Positions 1-6,998 of a stretch of DNA of 64,000 bases are shown piece by piece. This stretch comes from Bacillus niameyensis (GTDB taxonomy: Bacteria > Bacillota > Bacilli > Bacillales > Bacillaceae_C). The notes beneath the pieces were generated by a model. The model was given only the letters and a program-made list of their open reading frames with translations. It made no database searches and had not been told where the DNA came from. Location: assembly GCF_001375535.1 (NCBI RefSeq), contig NZ_LN831197.1:1617622-1681621 (forward strand). The letters are read 5' to 3'. Position numbers and translations under genes: made by a program. Within the stretch, counting starts at the first letter, position 1, and each line of letters opens with the position of its first letter.

Positions 1-211
1 AAGTGGATAGTTCTTTAGCATCTTTCTTTGTTAATGATCCAGAAGACAGCTCTGGATGCGATTCAAATTGGAATGACGTATTGCATTCTAGGAGTATAAA
101 ATTAATTCCTTTAGGTACTAGAACATTTTGAATAAACGATTTAAATGGTTCTAACAGTTCATGGGATCCAAATCTTAAATGAAAGGCTTTAACTGGATTA
201 GTATTGTTCAT
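1..211 (-). CDS. N-terminus of a GH20-like glycoside hydrolase (partial, cut by window edge)
   Basis: Only the first 70 codons are present; the gene runs off the left edge. The visible protein begins MNNTNPVKAFHLRFG and contains VPKGINFILLE followed by FESHPEL. This is the first strand and helix pattern of TIM-barrel beta-hexosaminidase-like (GH20-type) enzymes of Gram-positive bacteria. The start ATG at 209-211 has a GAGGTG site about 6 bases upstream. No signal peptide is visible, so it probably acts in the cytoplasm on imported sugars. It lies directly downstream of a solute-binding lipoprotein gene, separated by a hairpin, which fits a sugar-uptake operon. The family call rests on a short segment and is moderate; another TIM-barrel glycosidase is possible. 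Confidence 0.5.
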   Translation of the reverse strand, partial: MNNTNPVKAFHLRFGSHELLEPFKSFIQNVLVPKGINFILLECNTSFQFESHPELSSGSLTKKDAKELST

Positions 212-240
212 TTTCTTCACCTCAGTATCCAAATATAATA

Positions 241-281
241 AAGGGGATTCGTGCAATATGTTAAAATTGCTGAATCCCCTT
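241..281 (-). terminator. Intercistronic hairpin after the solute-binding protein gene
   Basis: A perfect 10-bp stem (AAGGGGATTC at 241-250 with GAATCCCCTT at 272-281) is extended inside by GCAAT/ATTGC. On the minus strand the T-tract is weak (TTTATTATATTT). It therefore probably acts as a leaky terminator or mRNA-stabilising 3' hairpin that keeps the lipoprotein more abundant than the downstream hydrolase. Confidence 0.55.
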
Positions 282-300
282 ATTCTATGAAACGATTAAA

Positions 301-1644
301 TTACTCAGTTTCCTTTTGTTTACGAACAAGTTCTTCCATTTTTTCTTGGTAAACACGTAGATATTCGTTAACATCCATTCCCGAGTTAGCAAATTCTTGG
401 AATTCACCCCATGGAATACTACCGTATTTAGCAGGTTTTTCTGGGCCTACTGCATATCCATATTTGAATAATGCATCAAGGTTTTTGCCTTCCCACTCTG
501 GTTTGTTCTCCCCAAATGCTGCTTGAACATCTGGACTTACAAGAATAGAACTTTGACCTTCTTTAGATTTTTCAATCTGTACTTCCTCAGAAAGCAAGTA
601 AGAAATCATTTCCATGATAATTTCTTTATGCTCACTAGTTCCAGTAATTGCAAAGCCACCAGCATTTGGTCTTGGCATAAGTGGATTTTCTTTATCCCAA
701 ACTGGGTATGTTGCAATATCAATATTATCTTGATCAAGCCAGCCTGTAGAAGAAGGACGCATAGCGAAAATGCCTTCATCCCACTTACCACCCCAGTGCA
801 TGAGCATGCTTCCTGGCTCCTCTGTTGGATATCCAGGAATGGAAAGTGTATCATCAATCATTTTGAAAAATTGCTTATACTCTTCAGAATTTGCAATAAC
901 AACTTCATCTGTATCTGGATCAACAGATTGTACATTTAGCTGTGTCCATGCATCATAAGGAACATCAAGATCTAACCCATAATATTGAACACCATTAACT
1001 TCGCGAGTCAATTTCTTCGCAAGTTCTACAACTTCTTCCCATGTCATTCCATCTTCAGGATAATTTTCTCCAAGGATATCAAATACGTCTTTATTGTAGT
1101 GCAAAGCCCATGTAGGACGTGAATTTGGAATAGCATAAAGACCTTTTTCATCTTTTGGATCATATCCGCGTGTAAATTCTACAATGGAAGGCTCCAAATT
1201 GCTTAGATCAAAACCAGATTGTTCAATAAGAGAATCATGATTGAAAGCCAATCCTAATTCATCCAAAAATTGAATATGAGAAACAATACCTAAAGTTACA
1301 ACATCAGGTGTTTTGCCTGCAGCGATAACTTCTTGTAAAGTTTCAGGATGGTCTGTTCCAACCTGTTGCAGTTCAATTGTTACGTAAGGGAATTTTTCTT
1401 TTAGAAGGTCACCATAGTTGTCCCAGAAATGGTCTTCTTCCCATTGGTGAGCCCATCTGATGGTTACCTCTTCATGCTGTTCTTCCTCTTCCTTGCCATT
1501 GTCTTTTTCTGCAGATTCTCCTTCTTTTTGGCTATTTTCATTACCACTATTAGAAGGTTCTGCATTATTTCCACATGCCACGATAAATGAAGCTAGAAAT
1601 GCAATAACGACAAATAGTGACATTAACTTAAACTTTCTTTTCAT
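301..1644 (-). CDS. Sugar ABC transporter solute-binding lipoprotein
   Basis: This 447-residue protein is a probable extracellular sugar-binding lipoprotein of the CUT1 (family 1 SBP) type. Residues 1-24 form a lipoprotein signal peptide with lipobox IVAC and Cys24 as the lipidation site. Residues 25-60 are a Glu/Asn/Ser-rich linker typical of Gram-positive lipoproteins. The mature domain starts VTIRWAHQW and contains the usual SBP pattern (VAAGKTPDVVTLG, later PNAGGFAITGTSEHKE). The ATG has an AAAGGGGGT site 6 bases upstream. No permease is immediately adjacent; the nearest ones lie beyond the two-component genes (5136-6997), and I infer that those are its partners. The substrate cannot be read from sequence, but a GH20-like gene follows it. 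Confidence 0.85.
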   Translation of the reverse strand: MKRKFKLMSLFVVIAFLASFIVACGNNAEPSNSGNENSQKEGESAEKDNGKEEEEQHEEVTIRWAHQWEEDHFWDNYGDLLKEKFPYVTIELQQVGTDHPETLQEVIAAGKTPDVVTLGIVSHIQFLDELGLAFNHDSLIEQSGFDLSNLEPSIVEFTRGYDPKDEKGLYAIPNSRPTWALHYNKDVFDILGENYPEDGMTWEEVVELAKKLTREVNGVQYYGLDLDVPYDAWTQLNVQSVDPDTDEVVIANSEEYKQFFKMIDDTLSIPGYPTEEPGSMLMHWGGKWDEGIFAMRPSSTGWLDQDNIDIATYPVWDKENPLMPRPNAGGFAITGTSEHKEIIMEMISYLLSEEVQIEKSKEGQSSILVSPDVQAAFGENKPEWEGKNLDALFKYGYAVGPEKPAKYGSIPWGEFQEFANSGMDVNEYLRVYQEKMEELVRKQKETE

Positions 1645-1931
1645 GTTATTACCCCCTTTGATGAATTGTTTATCCGCATCCCTTATTGCTTTTATACGCC
1701 ATAGGAATATTTGAGTAATCTCCCCTTACATGATGATCACTTAACCTATTCAAATCACTTTATAGCAATAATGAAAGCGTATAACTATATTCTAATAGAG
1801 GTGATGTGAATTTCGTGTGAAATATCAATTTTTGACTAATTTTGTAGATTTTTGAGTCTTGCATCGCAAAATAAATACTCTTTAGAAATAATTCTTTATT
1901 CGTTATAACTGTTAACTGAACAACAGGACTT
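1645..1931. other. Intergenic region upstream of the solute-binding lipoprotein gene
   Basis: No gene is visible in these 287 bases. The region must hold the promoter of the lipoprotein gene if that gene has its own. I found no convincing -35/-10 pair. At 1772-1785 there is only the left half of a CcpA cre-like motif (TGAAAGCG), with a degenerate right half. Confidence 0.4.
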
Positions 1932-1960
1932 AAAAACCATGGGAGCTACCCATGGTTTTT
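1932..1960 (-). terminator. Rho-independent terminator of the two-component/membrane protein operon
   Basis: A perfect 12-bp stem (AAAAACCATGGG at 1932-1943, loop AGCTA, CCCATGGTTTTT at 1949-1960) overlaps the end of the membrane protein gene. It gives a five-T run on the minus strand. Confidence 0.75.
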
Positions 1961-2736
1961 TAAATACTTTTATGTATACGACAAAATATCGACATAAATA
2001 TAGATTGGATGATTGTCATAAAATAAGCGTAAACTATTATGATCGCTATAACAATATATGGTGACCAAAATTTATGAAGCAGGAAACTAATAATGATCGA
2101 AATGATGTACATAATCAAAACAATTAGTAACGTATTCGGAAGAGTTTTCCCTAAGTGTGCTCTACTTAATTTCAACGCTTCTGGAATACTCACCTTATCT
2201 ACAACAATAGTAAATTCGAGGTAGATAAATATTATTCGCAGGACAATAAAAAAGACTAGCGCTGCAAACGCACCAATATATTGAAAGAAAATGACTAAAA
2301 AGGCCGTAACACCAATTTTTAATAAAAATACAACAATCTCTAGAATAACAAACTGTAGTACATTTTTTTTACAAGCCTTAAAAAAATCAGAAATAACGAA
2401 AGGCTGGTTCCTAATAATACAATATAAAGTTCTAATATAGCCCCCTTGCAAAAAAGCAGCAATAATTATCATTATTATGACAATAATTGGCATAAAACTA
2501 GGCAACTCAACTGGAGTATTGATAAAGTCAATATTATTTGCAAGTAATGCGATATTCGATATATGACTTACAGAAGGCATTCCCATTTCTAATATCATAC
2601 GAATGGAAGTAAATGGCTCTCCATAAAAACCAATAAACGCCCAACCTATTGCCAGAGCCAAAAAATCAAATAGAATAGGAACAATTAGGATTATCCCCCG
2701 TCGGTGAACCTTTCGAAATGTATTTACCAATTCCAT
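1960..2736 (-). CDS. Six-helix integral membrane protein, third gene of the two-component operon
   Basis: This 258-residue protein has about six hydrophobic segments (near residues 13-37, 82-100, 123-147, 150-170, 193-215 and 220-245) and no signal peptide. I do not recognise the family; it has the look of bacterial DUF-type permease-like proteins. The start is placed at the second ATG (2734-2736) because a GGAGG site lies 6 bases before it. The ATG at 2752-2754 would put that site inside the gene. It follows the sensor kinase gene by about 20 bases, so it is probably co-transcribed. It could be an accessory membrane partner or an output of the sensor. Function is unknown. Confidence 0.7.
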   Translation of the reverse strand: MELVNTFRKVHRRGIILIVPILFDFLALAIGWAFIGFYGEPFTSIRMILEMGMPSVSHISNIALLANNIDFINTPVELPSFMPIIVIIMIIIAAFLQGGYIRTLYCIIRNQPFVISDFFKACKKNVLQFVILEIVVFLLKIGVTAFLVIFFQYIGAFAALVFFIVLRIIFIYLEFTIVVDKVSIPEALKLSRAHLGKTLPNTLLIVLIMYIISIIISFLLHKFWSPYIVIAIIIVYAYFMTIIQSIFMSIFCRIHKSI

Positions 2737-2756
2737 GTGAACCCTCCGTTGCATTA

Positions 2757-4115
2757 CTATTCTGGTGATACTAGTTGATTATCAATCGGAATCCCAACCC
2801 AAAATTTGGATCCTTCCCCGGGTTCACTCTCCACACCTATTTCACCGCCATGAGCATGAACAAGTGCTTTCGAAATACTTAAACCAATCCCAGAACCTCC
2901 ATACTCGCGAGATCTCGACTTATCTGTTCTATAGAAACGATTAAAGATTAGTGATAGTTCATCTTCATGTATACCTACTCCATTATCTTTACAATAAATG
3001 ATCAGTTCGTCATCATTACTCTCGATTCCGATCTCCACTTTTCCCGCACGTGCCGTATATTTAAGAGCATTCGAAATAATATTTGTGACGACTTGAATCA
3101 TTCTATCAGGATCTACATATGCTGTACACGGTTTATTGGGGTTCCTAAAGTTCAATTCAATTTCCTTCTGTTTCGCAATAAATAGAAAACCTTCATATAC
3201 CCCTTTGACTAAATGAACCATATTGACTTTTTCAATATTTAACTTAAAGCGTGCTCCTTCTGCCTCAGATAACCGTTGAACATTAGCAACCAACCGTGAC
3301 AATCTTTCCATTTCATCGTAAATATCTTGTAAGTTTTTTGTTGTAGTCGGGTAAACACCATCGATGATTGCTTCCAGTCTTGTAAGAACGGATGTTAATG
3401 GGGTACGCAATTCATGCGTTAAATCCTCCATCATTTGTTTCCGCCAATTCTCTACATTGTTAAACTCTACTAATAAACTATTAATACCATCTATTAATTG
3501 CTTAATTTCTTCAGTGCCATTTCTCGGGACAAATTCTTCACGATTTCCTCTCAATACTTTAAGAGCATAATAAGCTGATTGTTTAATAGGTTTAGCTAAA
3601 ATTCTAGAAAGGAAAAAATTAATAATAATCGTTACAACTAGAGCGATTACGATAATCATTCGTAGTTGATTTTGTGAATCTTTCTCAAACATAGATAATG
3701 CTGGTGCACCAATATGTTGATCTAAGTCATAAAAGGCACGTAAATACCCTAATGGTTCACCCTCTTTAACGATGGGAACATCGATGTAAAAAGGCTGAGC
3801 AAACTCAGTATGATTCATCTCATTTGTATAAATAATCTTACTAAAATCCTCATTAAAAAAATGAACTGGTGTTGCAAATTCTTGGGCAGTTTTATCAAAT
3901 AATTCTTTATTTTTTTCCGATGTAAGCGGCGTCTCAATGTTCGTACGAAGAATATAACTTATATGATAGGTTTGTTCAGCAAAATACTTTTGTTTATATT
4001 GCAAGAAGGATCGATTCGAAGTAAATGATAAAACAAAATAGATAGAAATAATCGAAAGGACAGAAAGGATAGTAAGCAAGAAAAATATAATAGTCTGTGT
4101 TCCCTTAGGCGTCAT
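2757..4115 (-). CDS. Membrane sensor histidine kinase (HAMP type)
   Basis: This 452-residue protein is a classical sensor kinase. TM1 is near residues 9-31 and an extracellular sensing region covers about 32-150. TM2 (about 153-172) is followed by a HAMP segment. The phosphoacceptor is His234 in THELRTPLT, the N-box is NIISNALKYT (345-354), and the G-boxes are DNGVGI (377-382) and GGSGIGL (406-412). All catalytic motifs are intact. It overlaps the upstream response regulator gene by 4 bases (ATGA), so the pair is translationally coupled. The signal is unknown. Its position inside a sugar-transport locus suggests that it senses the substrate, cell-wall state or transport activity. Confidence 0.92.
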   Translation of the reverse strand: MTPKGTQTIIFFLLTILSVLSIISIYFVLSFTSNRSFLQYKQKYFAEQTYHISYILRTNIETPLTSEKNKELFDKTAQEFATPVHFFNEDFSKIIYTNEMNHTEFAQPFYIDVPIVKEGEPLGYLRAFYDLDQHIGAPALSMFEKDSQNQLRMIIVIALVVTIIINFFLSRILAKPIKQSAYYALKVLRGNREEFVPRNGTEEIKQLIDGINSLLVEFNNVENWRKQMMEDLTHELRTPLTSVLTRLEAIIDGVYPTTTKNLQDIYDEMERLSRLVANVQRLSEAEGARFKLNIEKVNMVHLVKGVYEGFLFIAKQKEIELNFRNPNKPCTAYVDPDRMIQVVTNIISNALKYTARAGKVEIGIESNDDELIIYCKDNGVGIHEDELSLIFNRFYRTDKSRSREYGGSGIGLSISKALVHAHGGEIGVESEPGEGSKFWVGIPIDNQLVSPE

Positions 4116-4813
4116 CTCGCTTCATCCAAAATGCTATTAAACTTGTATCCAGAACCAATTTTTGTCACAATGTATTTTGGGTTTTTAGGATCTTCCTCTA
4201 TTTTCTTACGCAAATTTTTAATATGAGCATCCATCGTACGCCCATCACCGATATAGCGGTACCCTTGAACAATATAAGACAAATCCTGTCTACTAAAAAT
4301 CTTTCCTGGTTTTTTCACGAAGGCATCAAGAATTTTAAATTCGGTAGAAGTTAATTTAACCGCTTTATTTTCTACAAGTACTTCTTGAGTCTCAAAATTA
4401 ATTACTAGACTATTATGGTTAAATCGTAAAACTTCTTTATTTTCTTTAGTAAACATTTCAACCCGTCTTAACAGGGCGTTGATTCGTGCAATAACCTCTT
4501 TAATACGAAACGGTTTTGTAATATAATCATCAGCACCAATATTTAATCCATTAATCATATCTTCTTCCCTAGACTTAGAGGAAATAATAATTAAAGGGAC
4601 ATTGGAACTCTTTCGTATTTCTCGGCATATTTCTTCACCTGGAATTTTTGGAATCATCAGATCTAATAAGATGACATCTACCTTAAATTTTCGAACATGC
4701 TGTAGCGCTTCCAAACCATCGCTAGCAGTATAAACTCCCCATCCCTCTTTTAAAAAATACGATTTTAAAACATCACGAATTGAGGCCTCATCTTCAACAA
4801 TTAATATATTCAT
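4112..4813 (-). CDS. OmpR/PhoB-family response regulator
   Basis: This 233-residue regulator is partner to the overlapping sensor kinase. The receiver domain (1-115) has the acidic pocket EDE at 7-9, phosphoacceptor Asp51 in LLDLMIP and conserved Lys100 in YITKPF. A winged-helix DNA-binding domain occupies about 130-230 and ends in the usual KIGSGYKF. The start has a GGAGGGGG site. A candidate promoter lies about 160-185 bases upstream. Likely targets are the flanking transporter operons, by inference only. Confidence 0.93.
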   Translation of the reverse strand: MNILIVEDEASIRDVLKSYFLKEGWGVYTASDGLEALQHVRKFKVDVILLDLMIPKIPGEEICREIRKSSNVPLIIISSKSREEDMINGLNIGADDYITKPFRIKEVIARINALLRRVEMFTKENKEVLRFNHNSLVINFETQEVLVENKAVKLTSTEFKILDAFVKKPGKIFSRQDLSYIVQGYRYIGDGRTMDAHIKNLRKKIEEDPKNPKYIVTKIGSGYKFNSILDEAR

Positions 4814-4970
4814 ATTAACCCCCTCCTATTAATAGGTTGTAAAGCAAAGCTGATGAAGGTTAAAAAAGTATGTCTGCCACAGCATTTTTTTGGTAGCGCA
4901 ACCATTTTCGAATAGTCAGATTTGATTGCGTTTTCCATCCTTGTTATTCTATATCGACCCATCTATTTAT

Positions 4971-4999
4971 AAATTATCATTTGCGAATAAATAAGTCAA
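4971..4999 (-). promoter_or_regulatory. Candidate sigma-A promoter for the two-component operon
   Basis: On the minus strand TTGACT (4994-4999) and TAATTT (4971-4976) are separated by 17 bases, upstream of the response regulator. The -35 is good and the -10 weak. The rest of the 4814-5094 gap shows nothing else that I can assign. Confidence 0.35.
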
Positions 5000-5094
5000 T
5001 TCGCCAACATTCGACAATAGCAAATTGATTAAATTAATATTTCTATGACTTTGATTTAGACAGTCAGTTAAAATTTAATTCTAGCTAAACACAT

Positions 5095-5131
5095 AGAAAA
5101 TCCCACCTTTTTATATAAGGTAGGATTTTCT
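5095..5131 (-). terminator. Terminator of the large transport operon
   Basis: A 15-bp stem with one mismatch (5095-5109 with 5117-5131, loop TTTATAT) lies just past the stop of the last permease. On the minus strand the stem ends in TTTTCT. It probably ends the long operon that starts near 17520. Confidence 0.65.
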
Positions 5132-5135
5132 ACTA

Positions 5136-6113
5136 TTATTCTACTAATCCAGTACGCTCTACTCCTTCAACAAAGTGACGTTGGAAAATTAAGAATATGA
5201 GCAAAGGTGGTAATAGCGATAAAAAGCTAGCTGCCATTTTGATCGCTCCTGCTTCGTAGGAAGAAATCTGTTGCGATTCCATTAGCCCTGTAATGACCCG
5301 ATCGAGTTGCAACATTTCACTAGCGAGGGGTAAAAGGCTGGAATCCGATAAAAACATTCTTGGGAAATAAGTATCGTTCCATGTCCATACGAATGAGAAT
5401 AAAAATACTACTAAAATAGCTGGCTTTGCTAATGGAAGCATGACTTTTAAATAAAACTTAAAAGCGCTTGCTCCATCAATTTTCGCCGCTTCCTCCAATT
5501 CTTTTGGTTGCGTTAAGAAAAATTGCCTAAAAATAATTACAAATAACGATCCTTTTACACCGAATCCCAAAATGGAAGGGATAATCAATGTAATAAAATT
5601 ATTCATAATCCCCAATTTATTAAAGGCAATGATTGTTGGCAATACTATAATTTGCGGCGGAATAATAAATGCCAATATCAACAGACCGAATACTAGTTTC
5701 TTAAAAGGAAATTCCAGACGAGCTAGTGCATACCCAGCAAGTCCACAAGAAACACAATGAAAGACAGATGCTGTAACAGCGACTAACAAGCTAATAGAAA
5801 ACGCTTGACCGTAGTGTAAACTTTTCCAAGCGGATGTCAAATGGCCAAAAAATAACTCGGTCGGAATCCACATAACTGTCGGATCAATGAGATCCTTCTC
5901 ACTCATGAGCATTCTGACTACCATTGTTAAGATTGGGTTTAAATAGATATACGAAGTTGCAATAAAAATTGTGTAAAGAAACGCCTTAAATAAAAGCCCC
6001 TCATTTACTTCTTTTCCAAGAACAATGTATTTGGCTGAATTTAGTTTACTTTGAACGTTATACTTCCTTTTGGGTTTTTTATATTTTTTTGCTGTTTCTA
6101 TATTTACATTCAT
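5136..6113 (-). CDS. Carbohydrate ABC transporter permease (MalG/LacG type)
   Basis: This 325-residue inner-membrane permease has six predicted helices. The ATPase-coupling EAA loop reads ELEEAAKIDGASAFKFY near residues 206-222. A basic N-terminal tail of about 40 residues precedes the first helix. It is the second partner of the permease encoded just upstream (14-base gap), as in CUT1 systems. The start ATG has an AAGGAGG site 7 bases upstream. It is the last gene of the long minus-strand operon and is followed by a hairpin. The substrate is unknown. Confidence 0.9.
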   Translation of the reverse strand: MNVNIETAKKYKKPKRKYNVQSKLNSAKYIVLGKEVNEGLLFKAFLYTIFIATSYIYLNPILTMVVRMLMSEKDLIDPTVMWIPTELFFGHLTSAWKSLHYGQAFSISLLVAVTASVFHCVSCGLAGYALARLEFPFKKLVFGLLILAFIIPPQIIVLPTIIAFNKLGIMNNFITLIIPSILGFGVKGSLFVIIFRQFFLTQPKELEEAAKIDGASAFKFYLKVMLPLAKPAILVVFLFSFVWTWNDTYFPRMFLSDSSLLPLASEMLQLDRVITGLMESQQISSYEAGAIKMAASFLSLLPPLLIFLIFQRHFVEGVERTGLVE

Positions 6114-6127
6114 CCTCAGCCCTCCTT

Positions 6128-6997
6128 TTATCTTCTGGCAACCCTTTGCCTATTGCTTATTCTCATATAGATCAACATGACAATGGACAAGAACACAGCA
6201 ATGACAGCAAAGTATACCCAGGCAATAGCACTAGAGTATCCATAATTCCCAGTTCCAATTAAATCGTTGACTGGATTAAACGGGAAAGTAAACATGTCAA
6301 CAATAGTATAAATTAAGTTTAGGAAGATAAATGGAGCCATAGCTGGGAGTGTAATCTTCCAGAAAACTTCCCATGGATTAGCGCCGTCAATTCTAGCTGA
6401 TTCATAGGCTGAAGGCGGGATCGTTTGTCTTCCAGCTAAGAAAATTAAAATCTGAACGCCTGAATACCAAAGAACTAAAACGAACCGATTTAGTAGAGTC
6501 TTTACTGGTTGTCCCCAAGAACTATCACCTAAAAAGGCATCCAAATACCCTCCTAGTGCAAAGTTCTCTAAAAAGCCTAGTGCCCCTTCTCCTTGATTGA
6601 CAAATTCCGTTAATAGATAACCAGTTGTGAAGATAACCGGTAGAAAGAAAATCGTTCTAAATAGAAATCGCCCATACAAGTTCTGGTTTAACAAAATAGC
6701 AATCATGAGTGAGAATATAATAATGATTGGGACCATCAGAATGACTTCTTGGAAATAAGGAATTAACAAGTCATAAAAGTCGGCACTATTAAGCAGCAAT
6801 TCCCGATAATACTTTATACCATTAAATTCATATTCGAGTCCACCTGGTAGGACTCTCACTTGATGAAAGCTCATATAAAGTGAGAATCCTAGTGGGAAGG
6901 CAAGAAATATCAGAAATCCTATTAACCACGGTGCGATGAATAAACTTCCTTCCAGGTTACGAGCAACCTTAGCGTTTATCCTTTTTTTAGTCCGCAC
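6128..6997 (-). CDS. Sugar ABC transporter permease (UgpA/LacF type)
   Basis: This is a 289-residue permease of the MalF/UgpA half of CUT1 importers. It has six hydrophobic segments and an EAA loop reading SAYESARIDGANPWEVF. I place the start at the GTG of 6995-6997, which has an AAGGAGGG site 7 bases upstream. A longer reading from 7039 would bury that ribosome site and overlap the previous gene by 41 bases. The gap to the upstream DUF5696-type gene is a single base, which implies translational coupling. With the 5136-6113 product it forms the second permease pair of this operon. Confidence 0.88.
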   Translation of the reverse strand: MRTKKRINAKVARNLEGSLFIAPWLIGFLIFLAFPLGFSLYMSFHQVRVLPGGLEYEFNGIKYYRELLLNSADFYDLLIPYFQEVILMVPIIIIFSLMIAILLNQNLYGRFLFRTIFFLPVIFTTGYLLTEFVNQGEGALGFLENFALGGYLDAFLGDSSWGQPVKTLLNRFVLVLWYSGVQILIFLAGRQTIPPSAYESARIDGANPWEVFWKITLPAMAPFIFLNLIYTIVDMFTFPFNPVNDLIGTGNYGYSSAIAWVYFAVIAVFLSIVMLIYMRISNRQRVARR

Positions 6998-6998
6998 A

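Noticed and set aside
523-939. 138-codon plus-strand frame opposite the lipoprotein gene
   Set aside because: It is antisense to a clearly real lipoprotein gene and has Cys/Phe/Asn-rich shadow composition.
1772-1785. cre-like TGAAAGCGTATAAC upstream of the first lipoprotein gene
   Set aside because: Only the left half matches; three positions of the right half fail, so I do not call a CcpA site.
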